Shown piece by piece: positions 1 through 10,280 of a stretch of DNA of 64,000 bases. The notes below the pieces were generated by a model. It was not told the origin of the DNA. It ran no database searches and was given only the letters and a program-made list of their open reading frames with translations. The position numbers and the translations under genes are program-made. The stretch's first letter is position 1; each line of letters opens with the position of its first letter. Source of the stretch: Strigamia acuminata (lineage: Eukaryota; Arthropoda; Chilopoda; Geophilomorpha; Linotaeniidae); the NCBI GenBank assembly GCA_949358305.1, contig OX442314.1, positions 54,259,369 through 54,323,368 of the forward strand. The letters are read 5' to 3'.

Positions 1-435
1 CAATTCAACTACAGACAATATACGTGTTCAGTTATCAAGCCAGGGGGGTGAGAGGTGAGAAACTGAAGCTTATATAGTTCTGTAGGACGACTAGATTGGC
101 GACAGCCAATCAGTGTACGAATCGGTGGATTCGTGGGTCACTAGTCCGGACCTAATATATGACTATGTCCAGATGGGCCCAGTTGGGGTCCGAAAGGGTC
201 CGATTGGTTCCCTTTGACAGGTAAGTAATGTGGATATTGTTTCGATAGAATCAACATCATCAAGTAATTAATACTTAATTCATATTGAATAAAATAGTTA
301 TATTTTATTCACCGTGTCCAAGTAATAATTTATTACGCTTTTTAGTTTCATCGAGTTTGAATTACGCGCGTTTGTTAAACAGCGCCATCTATTGTGAACA
401 TTGATAAATACTGATTTGTAATCATCACAACTTGT
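1..435. other. No gene recognised; AT-rich flank
   Basis: I see no coding region in this stretch. It lies directly upstream of a truncated BEL/Pao integrase frame and carries AT-rich sequence with a short 'gcgccatct' motif that recurs near other repeats in the window. It may be the flank of a decayed element. Confidence 0.4.
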
Positions 436-1005
436 TTGAAGAAAATTTTGGGGAAAAGAGTATTGTCATTTGAAGAATTGGTTACGGCATTATGTGAAGT
501 TGAAGCCATGATCAATTCGAGACCAATATCCTACGTTTACGGAGACGCCAACGAGAGGGAACCGTTAACACCTTCTCATTTTTTGGTCGGGAAACGCCAA
601 GTAACTCTCCCAGGAACTCACCACCACAACACCCGAGAACTGCCGTCTCATTCCGTGGAATTGTTGAAACGATGGAAGCTGCGAGAGAAGTTAATTAAAC
701 ATTTCTGGTCCAGATGGCGGAAGGAGTATTTGACTGAATTGAGAGTTTTCAAGACCGCACGGGAGAAAAAAGAATTGCGTAAAGATGATGTAGTTCTTAT
801 TCAAGACGAGAATCAGCCTCGTTCGGTTTGGTTAATGGGACAGGTTGTCGACGTGTTTCCAGGGAGAGATGGAAAAGTGCGGTCTTGTGAAATTCGTTTG
901 GCCACGGGAAAGCGGTTGAAACGCCCGATTCAGAGACTGTGTGTTTTGGAATCCCACGAGGAGATGGTTGAGAGCGAGCTCAACGGGGCCCAATGTGAAA
1001 ATTGA
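436..1005 (+). pseudogene. BEL/Pao retrotransposon integrase C-terminal fragment
   Basis: This open frame of about 189 codons encodes the end of a BEL/Pao-type integrase. Visible features are an N-terminal part with 'EAMINSRP' and 'PLTPSHFLVG', a block rich in W, K and R ('HFWSRWRKEYL'), and a C-terminal 'DDVVLIQDENQPRSVW' segment. These match the tail domain (DUF5641 type) that follows the integrase core in BEL/Pao polyproteins. No ATG begins the frame: it opens on TTG and no upstream protease, reverse transcriptase or catalytic integrase core is present, so this is a 5'-truncated copy. The end of the frame at TGA looks natural. A 3' LTR-like region follows. The family call is firm; autonomous activity is excluded. 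Confidence 0.85.
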
Positions 1006-1420
1006 GAATTTTTAAGTGTTTTTACAAAAATGTTGTTTTTGATAATTTGTGGAAATTGTTTTAGTCTTTTAGTTATTTGTTCGAATTTAATTAATAATTG
1101 ATTGTTTGCTTTAGTGTTTGACTTTTTGATTGGAATTTAAGAAATCTGACCTACTTTTTGTATTTGACCCACATTCGTTTTGATATAAACCTTAATCCTT
1201 TTTGACACCTCCTTTTGTGTGATGTCATTCGATATATTGACGAATGGAATCAAATGTATTGTTTTAACCTTTTCTTTGTCTTAAACTTGAGAAATAAAAT
1301 CAGTGTAATTTTTGCAACCAGCTAACGTGTGTCCGCGTGAGTTTTTTTGCCGTGAAACTTTACATTCTTCGAGTTGCGACAAACCCGAATAAGATTATGA
1401 ACAATTGAAACCAGTGGATT
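1006..1420 (+). repeat. Putative 3' LTR region of the BEL/Pao fragment
   Basis: Non-coding sequence follows the integrase stop. It contains an AATAAA polyadenylation signal at about 1293-1298 followed by a T/G-rich stretch, as expected for the R-U5 part of an LTR. I could not find a second copy or a target duplication, so the borders are guesses. Confidence 0.35.
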
Positions 1421-1480
1421 TGCAAGAGGCGACTCTCTTGCATTATTTAAACCGATCGATTGCTTTTTCGAAGCTTGCAG

Positions 1481-2700
1481 TGTGTTGGATTCAACACAAT
1501 AAAAAGGTTCTATAAGAAAGGTAAGATATATTTATTAGCAGCATATATATGAAAAATAAACGAAATTGATATTGAGGATTGTATTTTAGATAGAAATTGT
1601 GGAAAGAGAACAATCTGGGCCACGTGTTAGTTAACATCACACCTGTGCCGAAAACTTCATTGATTTTGTTTCCATCAATTGGATATAAACCTATTACCAC
1701 CCTGGATTTTTCTAAATTCTCTGGGTTTGCAGTGCCTGTGATTTGTGAATGGTTGTGAATGGTAGTCTAAAAAGAGGAAGAAGATTATTTTTAACTAAGT
1801 TTTTAAAAAGAGTAGAATGTGTAATCCGTGATAGGTTAGTGTTTTTGAAGTGCTTATGTGCAGCTGAAACACAAAGATGTGTGGATTATGAGCTGAAACT
1901 GCTGATAAATGTTTTTCCCGATGGGTGTAAAATCAAACCATCATGGTGTTCATGGTGAGTAAGGACAGCTGGTCAAGTGCATGCAAAGATATTGGAGCCA
2001 TATGTTATACGGAGTAATTTAGATCAGTTTGGTGAGACTGGCATTTCCACAGAATTTGTATCCAAGACCAGTGCATTGCAAACCTGGCATCATCCACCAC
2101 GTGGAAGACAAGTGGGGGTCATGAGATCCAGTGAAATTGGTAGAAAACCATCAACTTTTCATGATCAGCTTTATTCAGGCTGTAGTAGTCCTGCTTTAAA
2201 ATTTAGGGACTATAATACGAGAGCTTACTTACATTAATGATCACATGTACACACAAAGTTGTGCATATGATTTCATAAATGAAATAAATTTAGTGTCAGG
2301 CAGTGAGAGATTATACTTGTACATTGAACAAAAAACTAGGAAGCCATTTTATGCGGATTATGGATTGAGCTCATTACTGCTTCAATTTCACATGATGTGG
2401 CGGATGGTCGCCTTGTCCCGGTCAAGAAGAAGTTGGTTGCGGTGATGCTGGTTGCACCAACGCGAGCACTGGGCTAACCCGATACCACAGGTGACGTAGT
2501 TGCCCAGAAGCGACCTCAGGAAGGTGAAAATGGAGGAAGATAACTTAACTAGCCATAGAGGCTCAAGAAACTAATGGCCCGTGCGCCAAGTTGGACGGCC
2601 AAGAGGCTGGAAACGAGGAAGAAAAATGAGACCGAGATCAGCGCTTAGCCGAACTCGGAGTACGTCGTTCCCAACGCCTGGCGGACCAACGGGGGGTCGC
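1481..2700 (+). other. Degenerate open frames, family not recognised
   Basis: Three short frames (1749-1958, 1977-2237, 2245-2445) lie close together in the same orientation and may be pieces of one decayed gene. The middle one contains a 'WHHPPRGRQ' segment that loosely recalls arthropod YqaJ/SWIM transposon-associated proteins, but I cannot support that firmly. From about 2400 the sequence runs into a copia relic. Confidence 0.25.
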
Positions 2701-2705
2701 GAATT

Positions 2706-3420
2706 TGGTCACGGAAGATTTGTTAACGCCAGAAACGTACGAACAGGCTACACACTGTCCAGACAAAGAAAAATGGTTGGAGGTCATGCAAAGCGAGATG
2801 GACTCACTCTACATTAATAAAGTTTGGACGCTGACTGAAAGACGACCTGAAATGAAGACTGTTCGCAGCAAGTGAATTTACCAAATTAAACTCAACGCTG
2901 ACAAAAGCATTAACAAGTACAAAGCACGCCTCGTCGCAGTAGGATGTTCTCAGAGGCCGGGAATCGATTTCATTGAAACCTTTTCCCCAGTAGTGCGAAT
3001 GGAATCCTTGCGTATATTATTCTTTCTCATTGCGACGCTAAAGCTCAAAACGCGCCAGTTTGATATTAAGAAGGGTTACCTTTACCGGAAACTCAAAGAA
3101 AAAATTTATATGGAGCAACCCGAAGGTTTTCAAGACAGCGACCTCGTATGTGAGCTCGAGAGAAGTTTATATGGACTACGCCAGTCTGGCCGTTGTTGGA
3201 ATGAGCGCCTGAATGAGCAATTGGAGAAGATGGTTAACACCGCTGATCAACGACAATTGATTGTACATCTTTAGACGAGACAACGAATACATTATTCTCG
3301 GAGTCTTCGTAGACGACATTATAACGGCATTCACCATCGATAACATTATAGATTGGTTCCTGAAAGATCTCAAAAAGACTTGCGAGGTGGTGGAATACCA
3401 GAAAACTAATGACATGTAAA
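2706..3420 (+). pseudogene. Broken copia (Ty1/copia) reverse transcriptase
   Basis: Translation gives a canonical copia RT stretch: 'EKWLEVMQSEMDSL', then 'NKYKARLVAVG', 'ETFSPVVRMESLR', 'QFDIKKGYLY', 'IYMEQPEGF' and 'YGLRQSGRCWNERL', followed in another frame by the 'VDDI' catalytic region near 3313. An in-frame TGA at 2873-2875 stands where family members have tryptophan in the 'SKW' motif. There is also a frameshift near 3240-3290 and a stop near 3417. No LTR, protease or integrase was found next to it. This is a dead fragment, clearly older than the gypsy elements of the window. Confidence 0.88.
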
Positions 3421-4123
3421 TGCAAACCGTTATCTAGATAAATTGTGAGTGGCGGTCGGTCGCCCCATGGTCAGAGAAGGACCATGGGCGTTTGGAGTGG
3501 GACACCATTCACTATCATATACAAAACAGAGACACACAGTTTAGGATTGATTCTTTATTGCCATGGTTGTCTAGGGATTAGTTTGTCGTCGTGTTATCGC
3601 CTTGGCTGTTGGGTTGCCCTTCAGCAACCCAACCCAGACCAACCGCTGACCACATGGCCAAGGCATGGTTATAAACATTATGTACATAATGTGGAATTAA
3701 AAAACTTTGATAACTCACCCAATCCCAAACATCAAATATTTAATTGTATTTAATGTACACGTTATCATCAAGGAACTCATACACATAGGATGGAGAAAAT
3801 ACACCACTTAACACACATATTGTTACGTGGGTATACCATACCGTGAACTGGCCGTCTTCCCCACGCAGTTTAGATTTAGTACGTACTGACAAAGCTCACC
3901 AGATGGCGCTTGCAACGGTGATGTAACGGATTAATCTATTAGAACATCAATTGTCTTGTTAGCATAAAGAGAGAGAATTCTGTAACTATTTTTGTAAATT
4001 TAAATAAATTCACAGCAGAAACAATTAGATAAACTATAACTTGTGCTCGGTGCGTGAATGAAGCGGAGGATTCAAAATGGCTGCAATTAATAATCAAAGT
4101 CTTTAGTCTAGGACGTAAATAGT

Positions 4124-4254
4124 GGAAAACTATCGAATTGGCCACAATATTTTCAGAAGTAGTGTAAGCTCCGGCGGAGTTATAAGTTTCCACTATACTT
4201 ATAGGCGAAATGGGGATTTTTATAAGGAAAAAATACCTGTAGTAAACTCTCTAT
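4124..4254 (+). repeat. Direct repeat, copy 1
   Basis: About 130 bp starting 'ctatcgaattggccacaa' recur with few changes at 4577-4708, about 453 bp downstream in the same orientation. Both copies share 'ctccggcggagttataag' and end in 'aaactctcta'. Confidence 0.7.
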
Positions 4255-4576
4255 TAACTTGATACCCTTATTTTTATTTTATGTAACCTTTTTCTTTTTT
4301 TTTGTTATGCCAGCTTACTAAGAGGAAGACCAGAACTGCGTCACCAATATACACCATATGAGGACCGGCGAATTTTTAAATTTGAGAATGGTGGGCCACG
4401 CTCAATTAAGGACTGAAATTGTATCAGTGCAAAAAGATTGATTATAATTTTTTACAAAAATCTGTCTTTTAGTTTAGGGGCAATCCAAACGGAAAAGCAT
4501 TAAGAAAACATTACTATCGCCTGAAAGAAAAGTAGAACCTGATTTGAGCGTTTATGCTGCGAAACAGGTAATTGAC

Positions 4577-4708
4577 TACTATCGAATTGCCCACAATATT
4601 TTCAGAAGTAGTGTACGCTCCGGCGGAGTTATAAGTTTTCCACTATACTTATAGGCATAACGGGGTTTTTTTATAATGGAAAAATACCTGTTGCAAACTC
4701 TCTAATAT
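4577..4708 (+). repeat. Direct repeat, copy 2
   Basis: Second copy of the 130-bp direct repeat at 4124. Differences are scattered substitutions and small indels, so the duplication is not recent. The pair could be two decayed LTRs or a local segmental duplication; no coding sequence lies between them. Confidence 0.7.
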
Positions 4709-5392
4709 CACGTAAAAATATCTATTTTAAATCAATACTCACTTATTACATGTGATCATTTGTAACACAAACAAACAACCAACAAAAATGACGAGGGTGT
4801 GAGACTAAAACTCACACGACCAGTCGCGAGATTGCCGTAGTTTGAATGGGCACCACCGCGGCGTTGTTAGTGCATGTGGCGATGTGATTGGCCAACTGCG
4901 AGAAAGGCAATCCTGAAGAAAAAAAGAAAACAAGAATGTAGATTCTTTAGCCAAAATATTCAAGTTTTGAACATATCTGATGAGATTCTCCTCTGTCTCG
5001 CATTAATCTCTGTTGAGTTCGTCAAATGGTTATCAATCCGCTTAGCTGCCTGCCAATATAAAAAAATTGTTAACATTTTTGGTTAGTTAAATAATTTCGT
5101 TTTGAATCCTGATACTTGAACGTGGCTCAAAAACCGACCACGTGACGTGAATAGGTCATTCCTATTACCAAGAGTTCGCCACGGGACAACCCCTCCAACA
5201 GATCTCTAACCGAAGATAGAAAAGAAAAAATGTAAGTTCTCGTATTAGACATTAGAATTTACTCTCTTCTTATTCATTTAGGAGTTTTCCCTCTGACTCG
5301 TCAAATACCAGGGCGCAAAAATTGAGCGCATCTTCGTTGTCCGGATTGGGGGCCAACCAGGGCAACAGGTCAAGAGGTCAACACTCTTCGGC

Positions 5393-5773
5393 TTGCTACG
5401 CAAAAAAGCAAGAAGAAATATATATTTTTGGGTCCACCCCTCGGCAGCAGCGGTCAATGAGCAGATGATAACTTTAGTTAATCGAAAGAGTGTCGGGAGA
5501 AGCAACTGGGCTCCTCCTGCGGCACAGGATATGTGCGGTTGGACATGCAAGTGGGATAGTAAATGGTGGTCAAGCGTCTTTTCTCCTCGTCTCTCAATTG
5601 TGAATGCTGAAAGCCCTGTCTGGAATTTAATTTCCAAGCCTCTCAATCACAGAATAACACAGAATGGCCACTTCACCGCCATCTTGAATATGGGCGGAGC
5701 CGATCGGCAACACAACTCCCTGGTGGTGGCGATGGTGGTTATACTAGCAGACAACGTAGTAATTCAGATTTGA
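5393..5773 (+). other. Unrecognised open frame of 126 codons
   Basis: The frame begins 'MLRKKARRNIYFWVHPS', a short motif that loosely recalls the N-terminus of arthropod PIF/Harbinger transposases ('RRxWVxP'). The rest shows no recognisable domain. A THAP-like frame follows 130 bp downstream on the same strand, which would fit a decayed Harbinger or THAP-type transposon. This is an inference from a short motif only. Confidence 0.25.
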
Positions 5774-5904
5774 TGTTGTATTTTGCCAATATTTGCATGA
5801 CAATCGCTTATGATGTAATTTTTCTGAAGATTTTTGGCGGAAAAATAAAAAATTGTTTCCTTTGTCAGTTTCCTGCATTCATTTTTGTTTCCATCACTTT
5901 TAAA

Positions 5905-6102
5905 ATGTCAAAGTCAAAGAGGCATCATTGCTCTGCCATTGAATGCTTGAGCAGTAGAGGAGCATGTCCAGGATTATCTTTATTTCAATTTCCTAATGAA
6001 AAGGATTTGATTGGCTTGTTTATTACATCGCAAACTCAATTCCATCCCATCCGAATGTTTCGGATGGGAAGACTTTCGGACCGTAAGTCTTCGTCACGCT
6101 AA
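5905..6102 (+). pseudogene. THAP-like zinc finger fragment
   Basis: From the methionine at 5905 the frame reads 'MSKSKRHHCSAIECLS', then 'LSLFQFPNEKDL'. This fits the start of a THAP (C2CH) DNA-binding domain: C-x4-C followed by the hydrophobic 'F.FP' segment. The C-terminal C and H ligands of the finger are not seen in the same frame, which then runs into an arginine/serine-rich end. It may be an exon, or the remains of a P-element or Harbinger type transposon. Confidence 0.45.
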
Positions 6103-6261
6103 ACGAATGCTTCAAGATTTTCCAGCACCTCAACTAACTCGTAAGCTTATTTCATTCATTTTTTTTAAAGTTGTGGTGATCTCAAAATATTTCACCAACT
6201 TAGAAGATAAAATTATTTGTCTTCTAATTAATTTGACTGTGGCACACGCCAAGTCAGATCA
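6103..6261. other. Short spacer before gypsy element A
   Basis: No gene seen. Confidence 0.4.
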
Positions 6262-7143
6262 TGTGACCGAGGGGAGAAATCCTCTCTAGGCACATATCAC
6301 CCCAGGTTGTCCGGGGTGAAGACGGTTATTAGCCGTTATGGTGCAATATGGTGTAATAACCACTAGTTGCACCCATTTGAGCTAAGTGCGCAGGTTTTCT
6401 GCGCAATATTGAAGCGTGCTGGGCTCACGCCTTGGCTCAAATCGGGACTCTGAAATAAAACACACAACCACAAACATCACTGCTTTTCTGCTCCTGACAA
6501 AAAGTATTGATAGTGGACTCGTGTTCTTCAGTTTCATCTGCTATCTTTGTGCAACAAACGCACAAAGCCAGCAATTCTGCTTGAATTAGCCGTAGCTAAT
6601 TCCAGCAATCGAGAAGAGAAGTTCCCGTGTCGCGTGAACCATCGCCGTCGCAGTAGCGCGAACTGCTGCCACCGCCATCGGACGTGAACGGACGCCTGCC
6701 CGAACGTGAACCACCGCCCCGTGCCGTCGTACTTCGTGTGGAAGACTCACCGTGAACCATCATCCGAGGATCATCGTACGTGTGAGTGAAGACGAGGAAA
6801 ATAGCGGAAGCCATTTTCCTAACAACTTTGGTTGTCAAGCGCATTCGCCGCGCTTTGTAGCTTGCAACAGTCGTTGCAAGCCCTTCCATTGTTCCCGCTC
6901 TTTTATTTCGCGACTTGTCGCATTCTGTGATATTTCTATCATATTTTAATATATATTGTAATTTAACGAATAAATAATTGTGTGATTTTTATTACCATAA
7001 TAAATTGTGTCTTGATTTTCCTATTTAATAAACTTAACCCTAGACAAGTTTAAGGCCGCCGATTGTAAGTCTTGAAAAGCATTCACCTGCGGTTTCAGGC
7101 TTATTAATTAGTAATTTGCCTGATATCAACCCGGATCGCAGCA
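6262..7143 (+). repeat. 5' LTR of gypsy element A
   Basis: The right border is firm: the sequence ending 'gatcgcagca' at 7143 recurs at the 3' end of the element and is followed by the primer site. The left border is inferred from a TGTGACCGA start that resembles the LTR starts of elements B (TGTTGTGACCCGA) and C (TGTGGTGACCCAG). AATAAA signals occur in the last third (for example near 6969 and 7000). Confidence 0.7.
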
Positions 7144-7145
7144 CG

Positions 7146-7163
7146 TGGGGGCCCGTCCGGGAT
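7146..7163 (+). other. Primer binding site, tRNA-Pro-like
   Basis: Two bases after the 5' LTR the sequence is TGGGGGCCCGTCCGGGAT. This differs at one base from the proline-tRNA primer site of murine leukaemia virus (TGGGGGCTCGTCCGGGAT), which supports priming by tRNA-Pro. Confidence 0.8.
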
Positions 7164-7256
7164 AGACATTGTATAAATTTTTGACAGTTAAAATTTACCC
7201 GCCATTTTTATCTTGCTTATCTTTCTTCTCTATCCTTTCTTTATCCTCATTGAAAA

Positions 7257-10200
7257 ATGGCGACTCCTTCAGAGAAGAGACCGAGAGGAAGGCCGGCGAA
7301 GAGACGAGTGGCGATCGATCTACCAGCCGTGGATCAAGAAGTGACTGAGTCACAAGAACTGTTTGAAGCCATGGATCAAACAGCTAACTGTAACTCGGCA
7401 CAGTTAATCGTGAATGAATTCACGCAAGCGTTGGAGCGACAACAGCCATCCCCGCCCAGCGGCCAGTTGGACTTAAATAATCCAACTGGAAGTGGCCGTT
7501 CCAAGTCGCAAAACGATGATTTGAATTTACGAATTCAATCGTCAAGTGCAGAGCACTCGCTGAATTCATCACCCGTACAAGGTGCAGCACATCAAGATTC
7601 TGAGAACTCCAATATGGAAGTTTCTCATTCTCCCGTGCGTGTTACCATGATGGACGCACTCCGTGAGCAAGCTAGGCTCGAGGGAGTAAAAGTCACTAGT
7701 GAAATGACTGTGGAACAAATCCACAAAGCTATGGTTCGCAAGCAAAGTCAAAAAGACGTTGAAATCGTCAGAACAAGCTTGCAAGCAGAGTTCGAGCGAA
7801 TGCATGCAGAAATGCAGCAGCAAAATGCCGAACTAAAACAACAACGTGCAAATGATCACGTAAAGTTGTTAAATCTAGAGCAGGAAAAAGCTTCCTGGCT
7901 AATTACGGACGAAGAGCATCAACAAAGGCTCGAGCAACTAAATCAAGCCCAAAAAGATTTAGAAATTGCTAATGAAAATTTGAGATTGGCCAACGCAAAT
8001 TTGCGAGAAGCCAACACAAATTTAATGACTGCCGAACTAACCGCCCCAGTTCGAGCGAGGGAAATAATTCCCTCTCCTTCTCGAAATTACGAGAAATATG
8101 CTGCAGAACAAGCAGCAAGAGCTAAGCGATTAGCACAACGAGAAAACGAAGTATTTCTCGCTCGACAGCAGTCAGTAATTGATGCTGGTCAAGCCGCCAA
8201 AAGTCAAAGCACTGCAGAGCAGTTATTGCGTGCTGACTTAGCTGCGCAAGCTCGTGAAAACGAAATTCTTCGCGCAGATCTATTGACGGTGCAAGAAAAC
8301 TTTGCAGTAGTTGTACAAAAAGTACAAGACGTTTGCGGCGAAGATAATTTTGCAAAGCCAGCCCCAGTTTTGCAAAAAGGTGCTTCCAAATCACCTGAGT
8401 TGATTGAGTTAACATCAGCTAAACCGAAAGTCAGTCGACAATCAAGCTGGACTGACAGTGATGACTCACGCAGTAGTCGTGGAAGTCGTAGCAGTCATCA
8501 CAGTCGCAAAAAGCGAAAGCGACAACCAGACCCGACCGAATATCATTCCCCAAAAGTTCCGCAAAATTCGGATCGATTCTTTAGCAATAGCGACCGATTA
8601 ATTGGATTGCTAGAGAAAAAGAATAAAGAACGTGAGAAACCACACGATCGTGGACGCACACACGATAATCCGCGAGAAGGCTCACCAAAACGAGATTGTC
8701 ACAACGACATCCGTGATGGGCCGAGACACCGTGGAAATCCGCCAGGTGGTGACCCACCAGGTGGAGATAGTTCAGATGGACATGGAGGTGGCCACTCACG
8801 TGACCACAATTCGAATGGCAATCGAGGTGGAAGGGGACCACCAAATGGAGACCGTCGTCCGCCAGATGGCGACGATCCTCCGGACCCTGATCCGCCGCCA
8901 AATCCGAATCATGAATCTGCGTCAGATACAGATTCCTCACACCCCAGTGTAAGAGGGCGATCTCGTCACAGAACACGTAGTAGAACTCAAAGACCCGATT
9001 TCTACACGAAAGATGAGATTGACCAGCTGTTGAGGCAAAATGCTCAACAACAGCGAAAAAACAGAAGGGATAAAATTATTTTGCAAAAAATAAATGAATT
9101 CACTTCTGATAAATGGACTCATCAAACAACAGATGAAAAATTCATTAGATGGGATCGAGTTATCCCACATGCCTATAATGGAAGTTGGCAAGCAGGGTCA
9201 AACCTCTTGCTAGAAATATTCGAACTAGGCAAAGTTCATAGCTTTAGCTGTGAAGGTGCATTGGCCCATCTAGTACCAAGAATACTGGTTGGCGATGTCA
9301 AGGAGTGGTTTCGCAGGAAAGACTTCACGAAGTGGGATGACTTCGTTAAACAATTTATGTTTAAATTTGGTGAATCGAGCGAAGACATCAAGACGCTCTG
9401 GAGATGTCTTAAGCAACGAAAAGGCGAAAGCTTACATTCGTACATGCTAAGAGCAGAGAATCTGCTTGGCAGAATGCCACATGCTGTTACTGATGCAACA
9501 GCAGATGATCAGTTTAGAGCTGGTCTCACAGAATATAGTAAAAATATTCTGATGATGTCGGACGCTCCCGACCCGGGGAAATTCTCCGAGTTAAACGAAT
9601 TCATGGAGGTCAATCAATTGCGCATTGACGAAAAGTACAAAGCTTACCTTACAGATGCCGAAAGGTCAGCGTACTTAAAGCGAGAGAAAAGACTCGCTGA
9701 GCAAAACAATGAAACCTTTAATGGTTTGAAATTGTTGCAGCCACCTAGTTACGAAGACTTTCTAGACGAGGTGGAAGGGAAGAGTTCGAAAAAAGAATCT
9801 TCCAAAAAGGACGTCAAAAATCCTCATTCAGTCCCTAAGTTACATGCAAATATAACTGGAGCTGAAACTCCGCCGTCTGACGCTGAAGAAGCTGAAGAGG
9901 AGGAGGAAGCGGGAGACGAGACGTTGGCTTTGTTGGCCAAAGCAGCGGCGTTGTTAGCAAAAAATAACCCCGTTGCAGGCAAATGGAAGCCAAGAATGAA
10001 GCCAAAAAATGTTTCATTTGACGCATCAAAGGTGAATACCGAAAGGAATTCAAAGTCACCCGCGGTGTCGCCAGCGCGCCGGTCTGACGCTCGTTCTCGT
10101 TCTGCCTCGCCAGCAGCAACGAAAAAGAAATCGCCTGCCACTGATCCATGCAATTTATGCAAAAAATTAGGGCATTGGCAAAAAGACTGCCCTTCCTCTA

Positions 10201-10280
10201 AAAAGGACAAACCAGTGTCAACAGCTGAGTTTGAAAAAGCAGTCAAGATCATAACTGACATGTTTCGAAAAAACTTGTAG
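7257..10280 (+). CDS. gag: Gag polyprotein of gypsy element A
   Basis: The frame of 1007 codons starts at the first ATG after the leader (context aaaaATGgcg). An AT-hook-like segment (KRPRGRPAKRR, residues 7-17) opens the protein. A long glutamine- and alanine-rich coiled-coil region follows at about 140-360, then Ser/Arg-rich and Gly/Pro/Asp-rich disordered parts. A retrotransposon Gag core lies at about 600-800 ('WDRVIPHAYNGSW', 'VKEWFRRKDFTKWDDF'), and there is one CCHC zinc knuckle at about 965-978 (CNLCKKLGHWQKDC). Known function is packaging of element RNA into particles. The protein is about twice the usual gypsy Gag length because of its N-terminal extension. It ends 3 nt after a -1 slippery site. 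Confidence 0.92.
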   Translation: MATPSEKRPRGRPAKRRVAIDLPAVDQEVTESQELFEAMDQTANCNSAQLIVNEFTQALERQQPSPPSGQLDLNNPTGSGRSKSQNDDLNLRIQSSSAEHSLNSSPVQGAAHQDSENSNMEVSHSPVRVTMMDALREQARLEGVKVTSEMTVEQIHKAMVRKQSQKDVEIVRTSLQAEFERMHAEMQQQNAELKQQRANDHVKLLNLEQEKASWLITDEEHQQRLEQLNQAQKDLEIANENLRLANANLREANTNLMTAELTAPVRAREIIPSPSRNYEKYAAEQAARAKRLAQRENEVFLARQQSVIDAGQAAKSQSTAEQLLRADLAAQARENEILRADLLTVQENFAVVVQKVQDVCGEDNFAKPAPVLQKGASKSPELIELTSAKPKVSRQSSWTDSDDSRSSRGSRSSHHSRKKRKRQPDPTEYHSPKVPQNSDRFFSNSDRLIGLLEKKNKEREKPHDRGRTHDNPREGSPKRDCHNDIRDGPRHRGNPPGGDPPGGDSSDGHGGGHSRDHNSNGNRGGRGPPNGDRRPPDGDDPPDPDPPPNPNHESASDTDSSHPSVRGRSRHRTRSRTQRPDFYTKDEIDQLLRQNAQQQRKNRRDKIILQKINEFTSDKWTHQTTDEKFIRWDRVIPHAYNGSWQAGSNLLLEIFELGKVHSFSCEGALAHLVPRILVGDVKEWFRRKDFTKWDDFVKQFMFKFGESSEDIKTLWRCLKQRKGESLHSYMLRAENLLGRMPHAVTDATADDQFRAGLTEYSKNILMMSDAPDPGKFSELNEFMEVNQLRIDEKYKAYLTDAERSAYLKREKRLAEQNNETFNGLKLLQPPSYEDFLDEVEGKSSKKESSKKDVKNPHSVPKLHANITGAETPPSDAEEAEEEEEAGDETLALLAKAAALLAKNNPVAGKWKPRMKPKNVSFDASKVNTERNSKSPAVSPARRSDARSRSASPAATKKKSPATDPCNLCKKLGHWQKDCPSSKKDKPVSTAEFEKAVKIITDMFRKNL
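10268..10274 (+). promoter_or_regulatory. -1 ribosomal frameshift site A_AAA_AAC
   Basis: In the gag frame the bases read CGA AAA AAC TTG TAG. The heptamer A AAA AAC is a canonical -1 slippery sequence, and the gag stop follows one codon later. The pol frame is the -1 frame and is open from 10259, so slippage here would yield Gag-Pol. A downstream structure was not checked. Confidence 0.85.

Larger units (their letters stand above)
3421..5289. other. Intergenic repeats; no supported gene
   Basis: No coding gene is visible. The stretch includes a possible LTR start at about 3824 beginning TGTTACGTGG, which resembles the sequence at about 24486, and a direct duplication described separately. 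The open frames here lack composition or motifs that suggest proteins. Confidence 0.4.
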
